A stretch of 64,000 nucleotides of DNA from Spodoptera frugiperda (lineage: Eukaryota; Arthropoda; Insecta; Lepidoptera; Noctuidae). A program made the translations under genes and the position numbers. Positions 24,994 through 36,740 of this stretch are shown one piece after another (within the stretch, counting starts at the first letter, position 1; each line of letters opens with the position of its first letter). The notes beneath the pieces were generated by a model, which was not told the DNA's origin, searched no databases, and worked only from the letters and a program-made list of their open reading frames with translations. The stretch spans positions 7,146,231-7,210,230 of the forward strand of contig NC_064239.1 in assembly GCF_023101765.2 (NCBI RefSeq), written 5' to 3'.

Positions 24994-25599
24994 CATTACA
25001 TTACAAGCAACGATACAAAAGAAGTTTGTTTGGGAAATTGGTTGTATATTTTGTTGGAATCGGTAGGTACGTAGTTACCTACTCTATTAAAATAAATGTG
25101 ACATCTACGTTTAGCCCAGTTATGTCACCCATGTAACCTAAACCTCCTAACTACCTGCCTCGATTACTAGGTCAAGCTAACTATTCTCTCAATCCCTATT
25201 TTACGAGACTTTTTATTAGTAAGAAGTGGATATTTCTTTAACTATAATAAAGGTACCTACTACATCTACAATCGACCACTGTAATCATCATAAATTGGTG
25301 TACCTAGTTACAGTAACATTATACATGTCATTGCTACCTGCAATTATGTTATAAACTCTTATTTGACAAAGATATGTTACTAAATGCTACGTTATTAAAT
25401 ATTGTATAAGATAGATAAGCTCAGTTATTATCATATTTTTCTTACTTAGCTACCACGAATAGGATGATGACTGAAAATTTTTCATATATTGTTTGAATCA
25501 ATTAAATAAGAGATTATATTATTGAATTGATTTAGTTCTAGTTACAGTAGACAATATATTGTTAACAATTACGTAGTAATTATTTACTAGTGCACAAAC

Positions 25600-26670
25600 T
25601 ACTAACTACGCGCTACGAACTACGCCCTACGAACTAGGTGCGACTACATACGAGCTACGCGCTAGGAAGTACGTCCAACAATCTACGCGCTACGAACTCA
25701 GTGCTACGTACTATACTCAATGATCTCAGTGCTACGTACTATTCAACGAAATGCTACGTAACTTCCGCTACGCTCAGTCTCCCAACTGTACTGACACGCT
25801 ACCAACTCAGTGCTATGTACTACACGCTACGAACTCAGTGCTACGTACTATACGCTACGAACTTAGTGCTACGTACTACGCGCTACAAACTCAGTGCTAC
25901 GTACTACACGCTACGAACTCAGTGCTACGTACTATACGCTACGAACTCAGTGCTACGTACTACAGACGAACTCATTGCTATGTTACTCGCGCTAAAAAAG
26001 CTAACGTATTCCTACAATACCTACGAATTTCACGTGCTTCGTACTTACGCTAAGAACTCATATTACATTACTATAATAACTCAGTGCTACGTACATATAC
26101 TCAATCGAACCAGTGCTGTACTACACATACGAACTCAGTGCTACCTAGTTACACGCTACGAACATGTCAGTGCTACCTACAATTACGTTTAAACTCAGTT
26201 ATTTACTAACGATACGAACTAAGTGCTACGATTTATTTTACACGCTATTGAATAAGTAAATACGTACTCACGCTACGAACTCATATTTTACGTACTACAC
26301 GCTACCAACTCAGTGCTATGTACTACACGCTACGAACTCAGTGCTACGTACTACACGCTACGAATCAGTTAAATACCAGAGATTAATTCAACGAACTCAG
26401 TGCTACGTACTACATTGAATCAGGCTACGCACTACAAATACGAACAGTGCTACGTACTACACGCTACGAACTCAGTGCTACGTACTACACGCTACGAACT
26501 CAGTGCTACGTACTACACGCTACGAACTCAGTGCTACGTACTACACGCTACGAACTCAGTGCTACGTACTACACGCTACGAACTCAGTGCTACGTACCAC
26601 ACTCAACGAACTCAGTGCTACGTACTACACGCTATGAACTCAGTGCTACGTACTACACGCTACTAATTAT
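25600..26670. repeat. Minisatellite with a 28-bp unit
   Basis: The unit reads GAACTCAGTGCTACGTACTA plus ACACGCTAC with slight variation (period 28). It is nearly perfect from about 26447 to 26665 and increasingly diverged and interrupted to the left. At the left edge (25600-25670) shorter blocks of the type cgcgctacgaacta occur every 12-15 bases, which may be the ancestral unit. Because 28 is not a multiple of 3 and the unit lacks stop triplets in any forward phase, long open frames arise automatically; they are not genes. It lies about 1.3 kb upstream of the aminoacylase A promoter. Confidence 0.92.
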
Positions 26671-27954
26671 GCACTACGCGATAGGAACTTCGAGATTTCT
26701 TCGTCTAAAAAATAAAGCAATATTGACTTAGTGTTCTAAATTGTTTTTAATCAACAATGACAACACAAATGCTTTAAAGTACCTATTGTATTTCTCCGTT
26801 TAGGTTTTGTATTTGCATTCATTTTTTCCACACCCCTGTATTATTATCGTGTCTCTATTACATTTAGAATGGGATTAACTGATAACGTACGTAGTGAAAA
26901 AACAAATGGAGATTTATCTACTTGGTCAGAAAATAACGGTCGTGTCGTGTGAGTGAGAAAATAATTTAATTACCATTTAATTCGGTAAAGAAAAGAAATA
27001 ATTTCAATTTCTGCGTTCGTCTCCGTGATCTCCGTCTCGATTAGAAGCTGTTTAATATTGAAACATATTATGACAATAAATCAGATATTCAATTATCACA
27101 TTTGTGCCATCCCCCTGAAGACATGTCTGCTTATAACTGTTAGTATTATTTCCCATTTCAATTAATTTATAGATACATACTGTGATGTACGTTAGGTACC
27201 TACCTTTAAAATATACCTAAACAAAAAGCTTCACATTTGAAAGTGTCAACGTTCCACTGAGCCACGTGTTAGACGATTGGAAAATAATAGATTTGATGAA
27301 AAATGCAATGTTGAAACGGGGTTTTATTAAGGAGGTGTAATTAAGTCGGAATGGCTACTTCGGTGTACACATGTGCATCTGTAAGGAATTCTTCTATGTA
27401 TCATAGCCTTTGCTGCCCTCTTATTTCATTAGTACCTAAATGTAAAGAAATTAGAATAAATCCTTTAATATAATATCTTTTCCCGTGAATTTCCATTCTA
27501 ACTTATGTATTCGCTATAATATAAATAACATGATAAACAAGTTAATAAAATATTTTTTGTTATTTATTGAGGTTTTCATTAATTATCGGAGAGAGAGTAA
27601 CCGTTTGGTTTAAAAATATTTTATTAACTCATGAAGAACCTTTTGTATTAACATCCAAATTTTCAGAATTTTCGGCACATGCGTAAATTCGAAATATCTC
27701 CCTACTTACCTTTCAATTATTATGATTCCAGCCGCGCACAATTGTGTATTTTGGTATCCGAACGTAGTAAAACATCTTTACTTCCAAACTATCATTTATA
27801 TATCAGATTGTCTATATGTGAGAACAACCCATAAACAGGCCGTTGGCTTAAAATTTGCCCGTATTGCAAGTGCAGCAGTTACCGACTAATGAACTTAAAC
27901 TGTAAAATTCGGTTGCCGTGTTCGGCCTCAAACCGTTTGCGGTGACTGACCCAG

Positions 27955-27962
27955 TATAAAAG
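27955..27962 (+). promoter_or_regulatory. TATA box of aminoacylase A
   Basis: TATAAAAG stands 30 bases before 27985-27995, the expected initiation zone. A consensus-like acceptor (TTTTTTCAG at 28231-28239) just upstream of the ATG implies a 5'-untranslated exon here, possibly ending at the GTAATA donor near 28007. No other gene start in the window has so clear a TATA box. Confidence 0.6.
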
Positions 27963-28245
27963 TTGATACGGATTGCCGAATTCGATGATTCGGTAACATC
28001 CACCGTGGTAATAACTCAAGGATTTTGCTATCAGACCGGGAGTGCACTTAAAATATTTTTATAATATATTTTCCAATTTTACACACTTTCGTGAGTTATT
28101 CGGCTCCGTAGTTAAATGTAAATACAAAAGTTTAAACATTTTTGATCAAATATTTAGAAGAAAATTAAAAAAATCAATACTATATTTTTCATCGCAACAG
28201 CGTACGCCTTATACCTATTTTTTGGTATAATTTTTTCAGGTGAAA

Positions 28246-31200
28246 ATGATTTTGTTGATCTGGCTAAGTGTTTTCTTAGTGCTCTCCTGTAATGGCCAGA
28301 CAGTGAACAAATATGAACACTATTTGGACGATCCAGCAGTGCAACTGTTCAGGGAATATTTAGAAATAGACACGAGTAAAGCAGAAAATATACGTATGTA
28401 TTTTGTTTCTTTTTGCTATCGTTAACAATTTTAAGTATACTTTTAAAAATGAGGTGCATATACCTAACTGATGACTAGAATAACAACAACAAAAAAAACA
28501 GGAATGATGTAAGTAGATACCATCGCTATTAATTGTGCTCCCTGATGTTGTGGCCTTTAAATGTTGAATATAATTCTTTAGATCAATTAAATAATAATAA
28601 TATTAGATGCATATTATGCTAATGGAAGTACTTATCTACTTATAATTCAAATTAGTATCTGCTCACTGATTCCCATCCTGTTCCTGTGAATTAATTATGA
28701 CGGTTAACATTAGCTGCATATAATCACTATAATCAGTAGTATAGTTAATTTTATTTACACAACAAAAGCTTCCGTTTAATTCGTTTAATTGTTTTTATTA
28801 TAGAAACTGGTGTGGATTTCTGGATACGTCAGGCGAATGATGTGGGTTTGCCTTATGCGGTGTACTCACCGGCCGGCAAGCCAATATTTGTGGCTACATT
28901 GGAGGGCTCCGACCCATCTTACCTTGAGTTTTTATTTGAAACCTCAATTGCTCAAATATGGACTGTAGTCAAAGTTGAGTGTTGTTTTTGGTAATTGATA
29001 TTGCTTAGTAATATTTATTATCATTCATAGTCATATCTTTATGAGTTACAATACTTTAATGAAAATCCCGATATTATAATTTAGGGGCCAACGGCACATT
29101 TTTTTTTTTATTGTTAAATGGGTCGACGTTTGGCCGCTATCTCGACTGATGGTAAGTGATGATGCGGCCTACGGTGGAGCACGTCTGCCCATAAGCAACC
29201 TATTCAGTCGGGCTTTGAAGACACCCAGGTTATACCCATCAGGAAACACAGACTCCGGCAAGGAGTTCCACTCCCTAGCAGTTCGCACAAGGAAGCTTGA
29301 AGCGAAGCGCTTCGTGCGTGTGGGTGGGATACCCACCATGAAGCGATGACGCCTCGCCGATTGTCTTGTGGTTCGATGATGGAAAGGACTAGGGGGAATC
29401 AAGTTGTGCAATTCCCCGCACACTCTCCGAAATGTATCCGGTAAAAAACGGAAAGGCTTGCGACCTTGCGCAGTATCAGTATCAGTTTTGAAATATTGTC
29501 AATTGAAATTTTCATTCTATTGTTCGTTTAGTCGAGTTCGCCGGCTCAACTAGTATTAACGCCTAATTCTTTCACAAAAATATTTGGTTTAATATACCAT
29601 TTATACAATGTCTGCCAAAAATGGTCGGCAATGCACTTGTAATTCGGTGTCCATACCATAGGCGGTGCTGGTCACTTACCATCGGGTGATATGTCTGATA
29701 AAAAGATAATTTTCAAAAACAATTGTCGATCTTTCGTTCGTTCAAAAATCAAAGTTATCCACGTGTAAAAATATTAAGTGCCTACACCGTCCAAAACTGC
29801 TACAAATAATTATATAGTAATAATTAAAATGAGATAGGTACCTATCTCATTTTAAATAATACGAATATTTGTTCAGTTGGTAAAAAAATATAATAACTAT
29901 GTACATTTAATTGTGGGAGAGCCATGCTTCGGCACGAATGAGCCGGCCCGACCGGGGTGATATCACGGCCTCACAGAAAACAAACTTAAAACAACGCTTG
30001 CATTGTGTTTTTCTGTATGAGTGAGGTTACCGGAGGTCCAATACCCAATCCCCGATTCCTCAACATCCCGTAAACTCCTAACCCCCAAAACGCGGGCAAC
30101 GCACTTTTAACGCCTCTGATGTTTCGATGTCCATGGGCGGCAGTGATGGCTTACCATCAGGTGATTCGTGAACTCGTTTTCCGGCTTATAACATAAAAAA
30201 CCATAATTTCAACTTAACATTCTACTAGATAATAATAAAAACATGATTCCATAAACAACAAAAAATAAAGTGAACATATTATAGCGGGGAATCCTATCAG
30301 GTATTTTTTGCGCATTATAAGATTGCATAATAATAATATTATCAGAAAATTAATTTATCTACCGTGTTTGTTTCTACGAAATGTTTAAGAAAATAAACTT
30401 TTACTCGGTTGGTGCAATGGTTAGGGAACCGATTGCTATGCAAAGTATTGTAGGATCCATTACCGCTCGGAACAATTTATTTATGTAATTCACAAATTGT
30501 GGTTCGCGGTTTATAAGAGCCATGAGCTTTGTGCTTCCACGACACAGAGAAAAATTCTAACAACATTTTTTAAATAACAAATATGGTTTATGTTTCCAGA
30601 GCGAATGGAAATATCCACCATTTGATGCTTACATGGATGAAAATGGCGACATTTATGCTCGTGGCGCACAGGACACTAAAGACATCGCTATCCAATACTT
30701 AGAGGCCATCAAGAGACTTAAGAATGATAACGTCACTTTACCCCGCACTCTGCATATCACTATTATGACAGGTATGTAATTGCATGTCAGATACCTTTAA
30801 TTTTTTTAGTTTTTTCGCCTGTTATAGAGTGGAAGCCTATTTTAGAGTAGTTACGGTCTGTGGTCAAGTGACCACAAGCGCGAATGCCAAGCAATAACTA
30901 TGATATTGACTTCTCTAGTCCGCAAAAAAAATATCTCTATACTTAATAGCTACTATAAAGAATGCCTACTTTGAAGATTTAACGGTATCTACATAAAAAT
31001 GTTTTGTTTTTAGATGAAGAATCCGGCAGCGCACAAGGAATGAAAGTATTTGTGAATACTACCGAGTTCAAAACCTTAAATGTTGGGTTCGCGTTGGATG
31101 AAGGACAAACTACACCTGGAGACACTATTCTTGCTTCATTTGTGGACAAGAGAGCTTGGTGTGAGTAGCAACTATTAACCACTTCATTTCTCTGCATTAC

Positions 31201-34200
31201 TACGACCCCGACTCAAAGCGGGAGTTGGTAAGGGGTGATTTTTAGTTAGTAAAAGTCTGTCATTCTTTTGCGCCTCACTCAGGGCAGGAGAAAGCATTAT
31301 CACTGAGTAATACAACCCTCAATACTACACCTACATGCAGTCATCTACTACGAGAATCTTAAAATTCAAGTAATAAAAAGACAGACAAATCGTTCCTACT
31401 CTTAATTAATGATGTTGCTTAGTAGCAACAAGTTATTTGTATGTATTAAGTAGATAGTAACTAGTTAGTGTAATCGTGTGTACATAACTAATAACTAATG
31501 ATGTGATTTAGAGATGATTTAGGGAAAATTAGATGCATTTTCTTTTTTCTTTTGTGGACCTGACATTTCAAAATACCAACAAGTAGGTAGTGTTGTTACA
31601 ATAAAATTACTAAAATTGTTCATTTTGATGAAAGTTAGTTAAGATATTAAATATTTGCACGCCTATCCTGGAGAAATGTGAGGATCTCGAAAATATTGTA
31701 TTATCTGTCATATACCACTTTTCTAACAAATAAAATTGATTTGATTTGATTAAAAATATCTCTATCAAATTGCATTAGAAAGCTTTACCTATATTTCTCT
31801 TTCCTCGTGGAAGTAAGAACAATGGAATTTTTAATACTAAATTTTATTTTACATGTTTACCAGCAATGTGTTTTACTATCCGTGGTGTTGGTGGCCATGG
31901 ATCCTTGATGCCGGACGGAACGGGTATGGATAACGTAAGTACCTATTTTGTACCTGTGAATCACTAAACCCTATGTGTCTACCATAGTAGAACTGTACAA
32001 CAATAGAACAGTGAGTACAACTCGAACGGGCCTCTTATGTCTTTAACATAGTACCCAAAGTCAGCTCAAATAACTAAATTCCGTGAGGCTACCAATGTTA
32101 TGTTCGTGTCCTCTACCTGTATCAAATAACAAGGCCCAAAATAATATAATTATATTTTTATATCACTTGCTATAAAAAGAATCTATATTTGGTATCAAAC
32201 CGTCTAAAGGGTCTCGTCCCGTGCATGATGAAGTGCGAATTTCCTTAAGTATTAAAATAACTCCATTTATTGCTATTAATTTAGTCATTGTCAGAGAATA
32301 ACGTTTATGTGCCAGTGTAAATAGATTTCTTAAGGGTCGGCAATTCCGGCAAAGCGCATGCAAGCATTCATAGACCACTTACCATCTGGTGGACCGCGGG
32401 CTCTCTTGCCACCGTCGTGGCGTTAAAAAAATTCGCCAGTGAGTAGTTTTTTTTTTGCAAATCTCGCATTGCCAGTACTGAAAAGCATAAGTCGTAAAAA
32501 GTATATACTATAATAGTAGGTAGTAGGACTTAAGTCTTCGGTGATGACTAGAGATTCTTGACGACAGACTGCGTGAGCTCTTAATGCTACTGGATACATT
32601 TTATGACTGCATTTTATTATGTTGCCCGATTGCGCTCTCGTCCCGCACTTGCATTTACATAAAGAATTATAATTATAATACCTAATATTATTTTATGATG
32701 TTTTAATGTTTGTTCGTGGTTTGTTTTCAGTTCCACACATTTCTTAACGTCGTGTATGACTACAGAGATACACAGAAAGCAATTCTGAAGTCTGTTGCAA
32801 ACAGCACTGTTGGTGCTGCGGCTTACACCAGTATCAACATCAATACAGTCAAGGTACTACCTCAATCTTACATATTTAATGAACATGAGTTTCAAAATTG
32901 TTGAGCCCTTTTCAAATAGGAAATTAAAGTTTCACATAGATTTTTTAAACAAATCTTTGCCCCACTCTAGGATTTCCTCCTAAGTGCGTTTAAATACATA
33001 CAATTTCACATACACATTAAACCCAGACAACCATATTTTGTGAATCACAGAAAGAGTTGGTCCGTGCGGAATCGGATCCGGTACACGTTACGCGGTAGCC
33101 GGTTGCCCAGCCACCGCGCCGACCGTGCAGTCAATATTAATAAATACAAGTTAGAGTAGACATCACATTAATTATACATTACATGTGAAAAAAAAAAGCA
33201 TAACCCAATAACTCAGTTGGTTTTGTAAAAGTCAACGGTTCAAGCACTAGCCTCTATTTAATAATAATAACAATGCCTAGTTTTTGCAACAAATAGCCGT
33301 TGAAAAACTGCTTTTTTATGGTATACCTAATTGGCTAAATATTATAACCTAGGTATTCTTCGTATAAATGTTTATAATACAAAATTATAACCGAAACTAA
33401 AGACGAAAAGAAGAAACGAATTCAAGGTCTTGAGATTTTTTGTTATGTTTCGGCGAATAAAAATTTTATTATTTACATATTATTTTCTTTAGTTATATTT
33501 TTTTATATTATTTTAATAACTGGAATTCAGATTTAATTTTGTGTAGCTTAATTTTTAATGCCATCAACTTTTTTATAACATTCTCGTTTGGTTGGCTGGC
33601 TGGTCCTATGCTATTCCTAAAAAGTCGATATCAGAAATGAATTAAATATTTTGTCTACCTAAGAATCGAGCATGCGTATGACTTGATCACGTAAAGGTAG
33701 TTCCAGATGCGACATTACTTACTTTTTAGAATCATAACATTTTATGAAAAATACGTAGTGACGTAGGTACTAGATAATTTACCCACTGGTTGTTTCTTGA
33801 TTTTGATTTTTTTCTTAGTTACTACAGGAGTAAAAATTTAAGTACCATAATAATTAATCGAGGGTACCGTGTTTAACATTACAGGGTGGAATAGCCAGCA
33901 ACGTCATAGCGACGGAGATACAGGCCATCATGGATATGAGACTGGCTACAGATGCGAACCCACAAGACATGGAAACTATGGTGAGTTCAATATCATCTAG
34001 AGCAAATCTCTAACCACATCAGGCTATAAGATATTAAGACTGACAAAATTGTTAAAATATTTATTATCGCGACTTGTATTCCACGAAGAGAAAGGCTCAG
34101 GTACATCTAGGGATTGCAATCCGGTATCATTTTCAATCCGGCCGGATTTCACCGGATTGATGCTAATCCGGCCGGATCCGTCCGGATCCGGCCGGATTTT

Positions 34201-36489
34201 AAAGTTACTTAGGGCTTAGTATTTAGTTGGTTTTAGTTTTGATAATAATGCATAAAAAGAAAATAAAATACGTATTTATGGAAAATAAAATCACTTTTAA
34301 TTATATTTTTTGGTATTAATTGTAATTTTCGGTACTATTTGTACTAAATTGGTACTATTTGGAGAAAATTATGAAACTATTTTTAATAATAAACTAATCA
34401 GTCTGACTCTCACTTATTGCTGATGCTGTACCTATTTAAGTAAGTATCTGAAAGTACTTAAGTAATAATAATACTATTAAACTCTTATTAATAATCTACA
34501 CAGTTACCTATATAACAAAACAGTCTTTTTAAAATCAACAACTTCAGTTCATAATCCTAAGAAACAAAACAAGAAGCATTTATTTTTTGCAATGCAAAAT
34601 TCAAATGAAAATTATTTCTGTGCCTGAAAAAACGATCTAAGAAAACAAATAGTGTTTATTGTACTGTCTCCTAGTCTGCTTCTGATGGCACTACAAATAT
34701 AGCCTCTCTGCCTCAACACTAGTTGGCCTAATCGCCATCAAGTTACTGTTTTTTGCTTTACCGGATCCGCCACCGGATCCGGCGCCGACTCTCCGGATCC
34801 GGTAGGTCCAAAAACACGCCGGATCCGCCGGATTACCGGATCCGCCGGACCGGATTGCAATCCCTAGGTACATCGTATCACATCAACAGTCTATCAGTGG
34901 CGACTGCTGACAAAACGCCTTTTCTTGCATGGAGAAGGTTTGACCATTAATCACCACGCTTGTTCAAAGCGAGTTATAATTTTATTATACCTAAATAATA
35001 AGCCCAGGTTTCCTTACGATGTTTTCCTTCACCGTATAACTACTACCATATAATGTCACGGAAAATGTCACATTGGTACTCTTCATTTCACACTTCGTAC
35101 TCTCATACACCAGAAGAGGTCTTAAACCTCCGGGCCACCATGACATTTTTGGTACATATTTACAATGTAACATTACTATATAATGCGTCCCATGTATTAA
35201 GAAGTGAGCCCATAGATAGTAGGAACCAAATACTGACAAATTTCGACTCTGTGTGAAAATACCCAATAATAGCCTAGTTATAAAAAAAACAATGTTTCTA
35301 TACAGGTAAACTCCTGGTTGAGAGCAGCTGGGAACAACAACTCGGTGACATACCTTCGAAAAGACACTGAATCAGGAATAACATCAGTCGACAACACCAA
35401 TCCCTTTTGGGTCTCCATGCGGGACACTTTGAATGGAATGTAAGAATTCTAATAATCTTTTAGTTTTAAATTATATAAAAAATAAGCATGGTATTCATTT
35501 TATCGCCGCTATTCTTCAATGTCTGAAAAGGAATGTTTGTTATTAAAGAAAATTACAAAAACTGCAGTCAACCAATCACCGACAAATAGGGAGGATGACA
35601 TTCAAAATCTATTTAGTCCGTCAGTTAGGTAATGAAAAAATATTAGTCAAGTATTTTTTTTTATTTTGTCATAATCTATTATATAAAAATAAGTCGGGTT
35701 TTCCTTCCTGACGCTATAACTCCAGAACGCTTTATAGCAAAGAAAACGGAAAATCATTAGTGGCGAAACGGAGTTCGCCGGGTGTGCTAGTATAATATAA
35801 CAATACTTGGATAAAACAAATCAAAGCTTTGGGGTGGGAGCAAATACATAATTTCTATGTATAAAACGTATCTAGAAATGACTTCACGCGATATTTCAAA
35901 TCAATATATCTCCGAAACTATTTATTTTCGTTAGAAAATAAATACGTGTCTAATATTTTAAAATATTCTACAAGACGGATATTAAAATAAAAATTAGTCA
36001 TCTACCGATTAAATGTCCAATATTATAGTTTGAGATGGACATTTAATTTATTTGTATTTATGTGATTTATACGTACTTGTATTGCAATACGTAATCTTGC
36101 AACAAGAATCAGCAGTCACTAATAAAATTTGCATTTTACTGAACACATTTTGATCTAACGAATTACGTAAAAAAATACTGTAATTAGTAAAAAAAACTAT
36201 TTAACTTCCACCTTTTTAACAAAACACATGGCAAAAACCATGTTCGTAATAGTTCATAATGTTTTTATGTTACAGGGGCATCAGATTAGAGCCAGTAGTC
36301 AAAGCAGCGATGTCCGACGCGACCTATTTGCGAAACAAGGGTATACCGACCCTTGGTTTTGCAACTAAAACCAGAACTATTCACAGACTTCATGCCAAAG
36401 ACGAGTATCAAAATGTAGAAACGTTCCTAAGAGGTATCGATATTTATACCGAAGTACTCAAAGGTTTAGCTAATGTACCTTCATCTTAA
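28246..36489 (+). CDS. ACY1: Secreted aminoacylase-1-like protein A, catalytic motif damaged
   Basis: Nine exons (28246-28393, 28804-28973, 30600-30771, 31014-31160, 31864-31934, 32731-32853, 33885-33980, 35306-35439, 36276-36489) give 424 residues of the M20 metallopeptidase family. A signal peptide (MILLIWLSVFLVLSCNG) implies export. Conserved are Asp131 (ARGAQDTKD), Glu165-Glu166 (DEESG), the ALDEG glutamate, GGHGS and the late His393 (LHAKDE). The end of exon 2 (residues 89-106), which should read like LNSHMDVV, is unrelated, so the first metal-binding His and the catalytic Asp are lost. The normal GTAAG donor is also gone; a weaker GTTGAG at 28974 keeps frame. Either a pseudoenzyme, a decaying gene or an assembly error. 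Intact relatives hydrolyse N-acyl amino acids. AATAAA lies near 36506. Confidence 0.88.
29089..29485 (-). mobile_element. 5'-truncated non-LTR retrotransposon (Jockey/CR1-type)
   Basis: On the minus strand 29423-29169 encodes the C-terminus of a LINE reverse transcriptase protein: RTKRFASSFLVRTAREWNSL, then PESVFPDGYNLGVFKARLNR. The minus-strand 3' end finishes in a poly(A) at about 29110-29100. It is inserted in intron 2 of aminoacylase A, just downstream of the damaged exon. A shorter copy of the same family lies at 50475-50605. Confidence 0.75.
29824..29855. repeat. Perfect 32-bp palindrome
   Basis: TTAAAATGAGATAGGT and its exact complement meet without a loop around GGTACC. It lies in intron 2 of aminoacylase A. 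No family is recognised. Confidence 0.8.
29925..30210 (+). mobile_element. SINE-like moth repeat
   Basis: It starts with gggagagccatgcttcggcac, contains cgggcaacgcacttttaacgcc and ttaccatcaggtga, and ends in an A-rich tail after ccggcttataacataaaa. The same blocks occur in reverse at 37870-38175 and in part at 45810-46010, 32325-32430 and 29565-29710. It has no coding capacity. Confidence 0.65.
30405..30560 (+). mobile_element. tRNA-derived SINE fragment, diverged
   Basis: The ctcggttggtgcaatggtta head resembles a tRNA A-box region and is followed by a degraded B-box-like part and the gaacaattt...aattcacaaattgtggttc body seen in other SINE copies here. It lies in intron 2 of aminoacylase A, upstream of exon 3. 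Confidence 0.5.
32325..32430 (+). mobile_element. SINE-like fragment (same family as 29925)
   Basis: It retains the gggtcggcaattcc...ttaccatctggtgg...gttaaaaaaa blocks. It is truncated and diverged, in intron 5 of aminoacylase A. Confidence 0.45.
32955..33130 (-). mobile_element. tRNA-derived SINE in aminoacylase A intron 6
   Basis: Minus-strand copy. The right end holds the tRNA-like head (gcagtcaatat preceded by cagccaccgcgccgac, complement of ggcgcggtggctg). The left end holds the ttgccccactctagg body. A B-box-like ggaatcggatccggtacacg is degraded compared with the copy at 50868. Confidence 0.65.
34108..34866. mobile_element. 759-bp hAT-type MITE
   Basis: Terminal inverted repeats begin TAGGGATTGCAATCCGG and are exact for that length. 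The element is flanked by perfect 8-bp direct repeats GGTACATC (34100-34107 and 34867-34874), the target duplication size of hAT elements. Subterminal regions are packed with ggccggatcc / ccggatccgcc motifs, and the middle is AT-rich and non-coding. It lies in intron 7 of aminoacylase A. Confidence 0.88.
34985..35270. mobile_element. Composite repeat with SINE-body blocks
   Basis: It contains the moth block aggtttccttacgatgttttccttcaccg and, further right, cccatgtattaagaagtgagccc and gaca..ttcgactctgtg, which match parts of the SINE at 42205-42510. It looks like two old fragments side by side in intron 7 of aminoacylase A. Confidence 0.45.
35575..36050 (-). repeat. Dispersed repeat X, copy 1 (interrupted by a Helitron)
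   Basis: It shares ordered blocks with 39330-39600 and 42970-43415, here in reverse: gggaggatgaca, tagtccgtcagttaggtaatg, ttattttgtcataat, aaacaaatcaaagcttt, gggagcaaata, attttaaaatatt, aaaattagtcatctacc. No coding capacity was seen. A 116-bp Helitron sits inside it at 35675-35790. Confidence 0.7.
35675..35790 (+). mobile_element. Complete 116-bp mini-Helitron
   Basis: It begins with TC (TCTATTATATAAAAATAAG), ends with CTAG, and lies between A (35674) and T (35791), the Helitron insertion rule. Near the 3' end GGCGAAAC...GTTCGCC forms a hairpin 11 bases before the end. Removing it restores the uninterrupted order of repeat X seen at 43300-43350. A relative lies in reverse at about 55345-55523. 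Confidence 0.85.
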
Positions 36490-36584
36490 AAAAACTAAAT
36501 TGTTAATAAATATAAGTTAGCTATAAGTACTTATAGTTAATAAAAAATAATGATAATATTTAAATGAATGGTTTTATTGTTTTA

Positions 36585-36740
36585 ACTAAAAATCACGGTT
36601 TACTCACGCACACCTTTGGAGAAAAGCTCTACTAGTTTCGAGTCGCAGTGGGATTCTTCATCATCAGGCGCAGCCTACATCACCGCATCAGTAAACCGCG
36701 ATTTTTAGTAATTTAGTATGTCTCACGATAGTTATTATAA
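36585..36740. repeat. Dispersed repeat (relative of 22860-23035)
   Basis: It shows cacggtttactcacgcacacc, gagaaaagctctactagtttcgag and cttcatcatcaggcgc near one end and taaaccgcgatttttagt with gtctcacgatagt at the other; the two ends are partly complementary (cggtttact / agtaaaccg). This hints at an inverted-repeat element of about 150 bp. Confidence 0.5.

Larger units (their letters stand above)
23606..27954. other. Gene-poor region between BTB gene 2 and the aminoacylase cluster
   Basis: No protein-coding gene was recognised. AATAAA at about 23695 probably ends BTB gene 2. The region holds a 16-bp-arm hairpin (24948-24993), a large minisatellite (about 25600-26670) and otherwise plain AT-rich sequence. 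Its right end contains the core promoter of aminoacylase A. Confidence 0.5.

Noticed and set aside
25638..26731. Long overlapping open frames with repeated Cys/Tyr/Leu/Arg/Thr-rich peptides
   Set aside because: They are produced by the 28-bp minisatellite, which has no stop triplet in any forward phase; the same peptide appears in shifted frames.
28974..28991. Alternative exon 2 donor GTAATT at 28991 in aminoacylase A
   Set aside because: It has a better donor core, but joining it to exon 3 creates an immediate in-frame stop codon at the joint.
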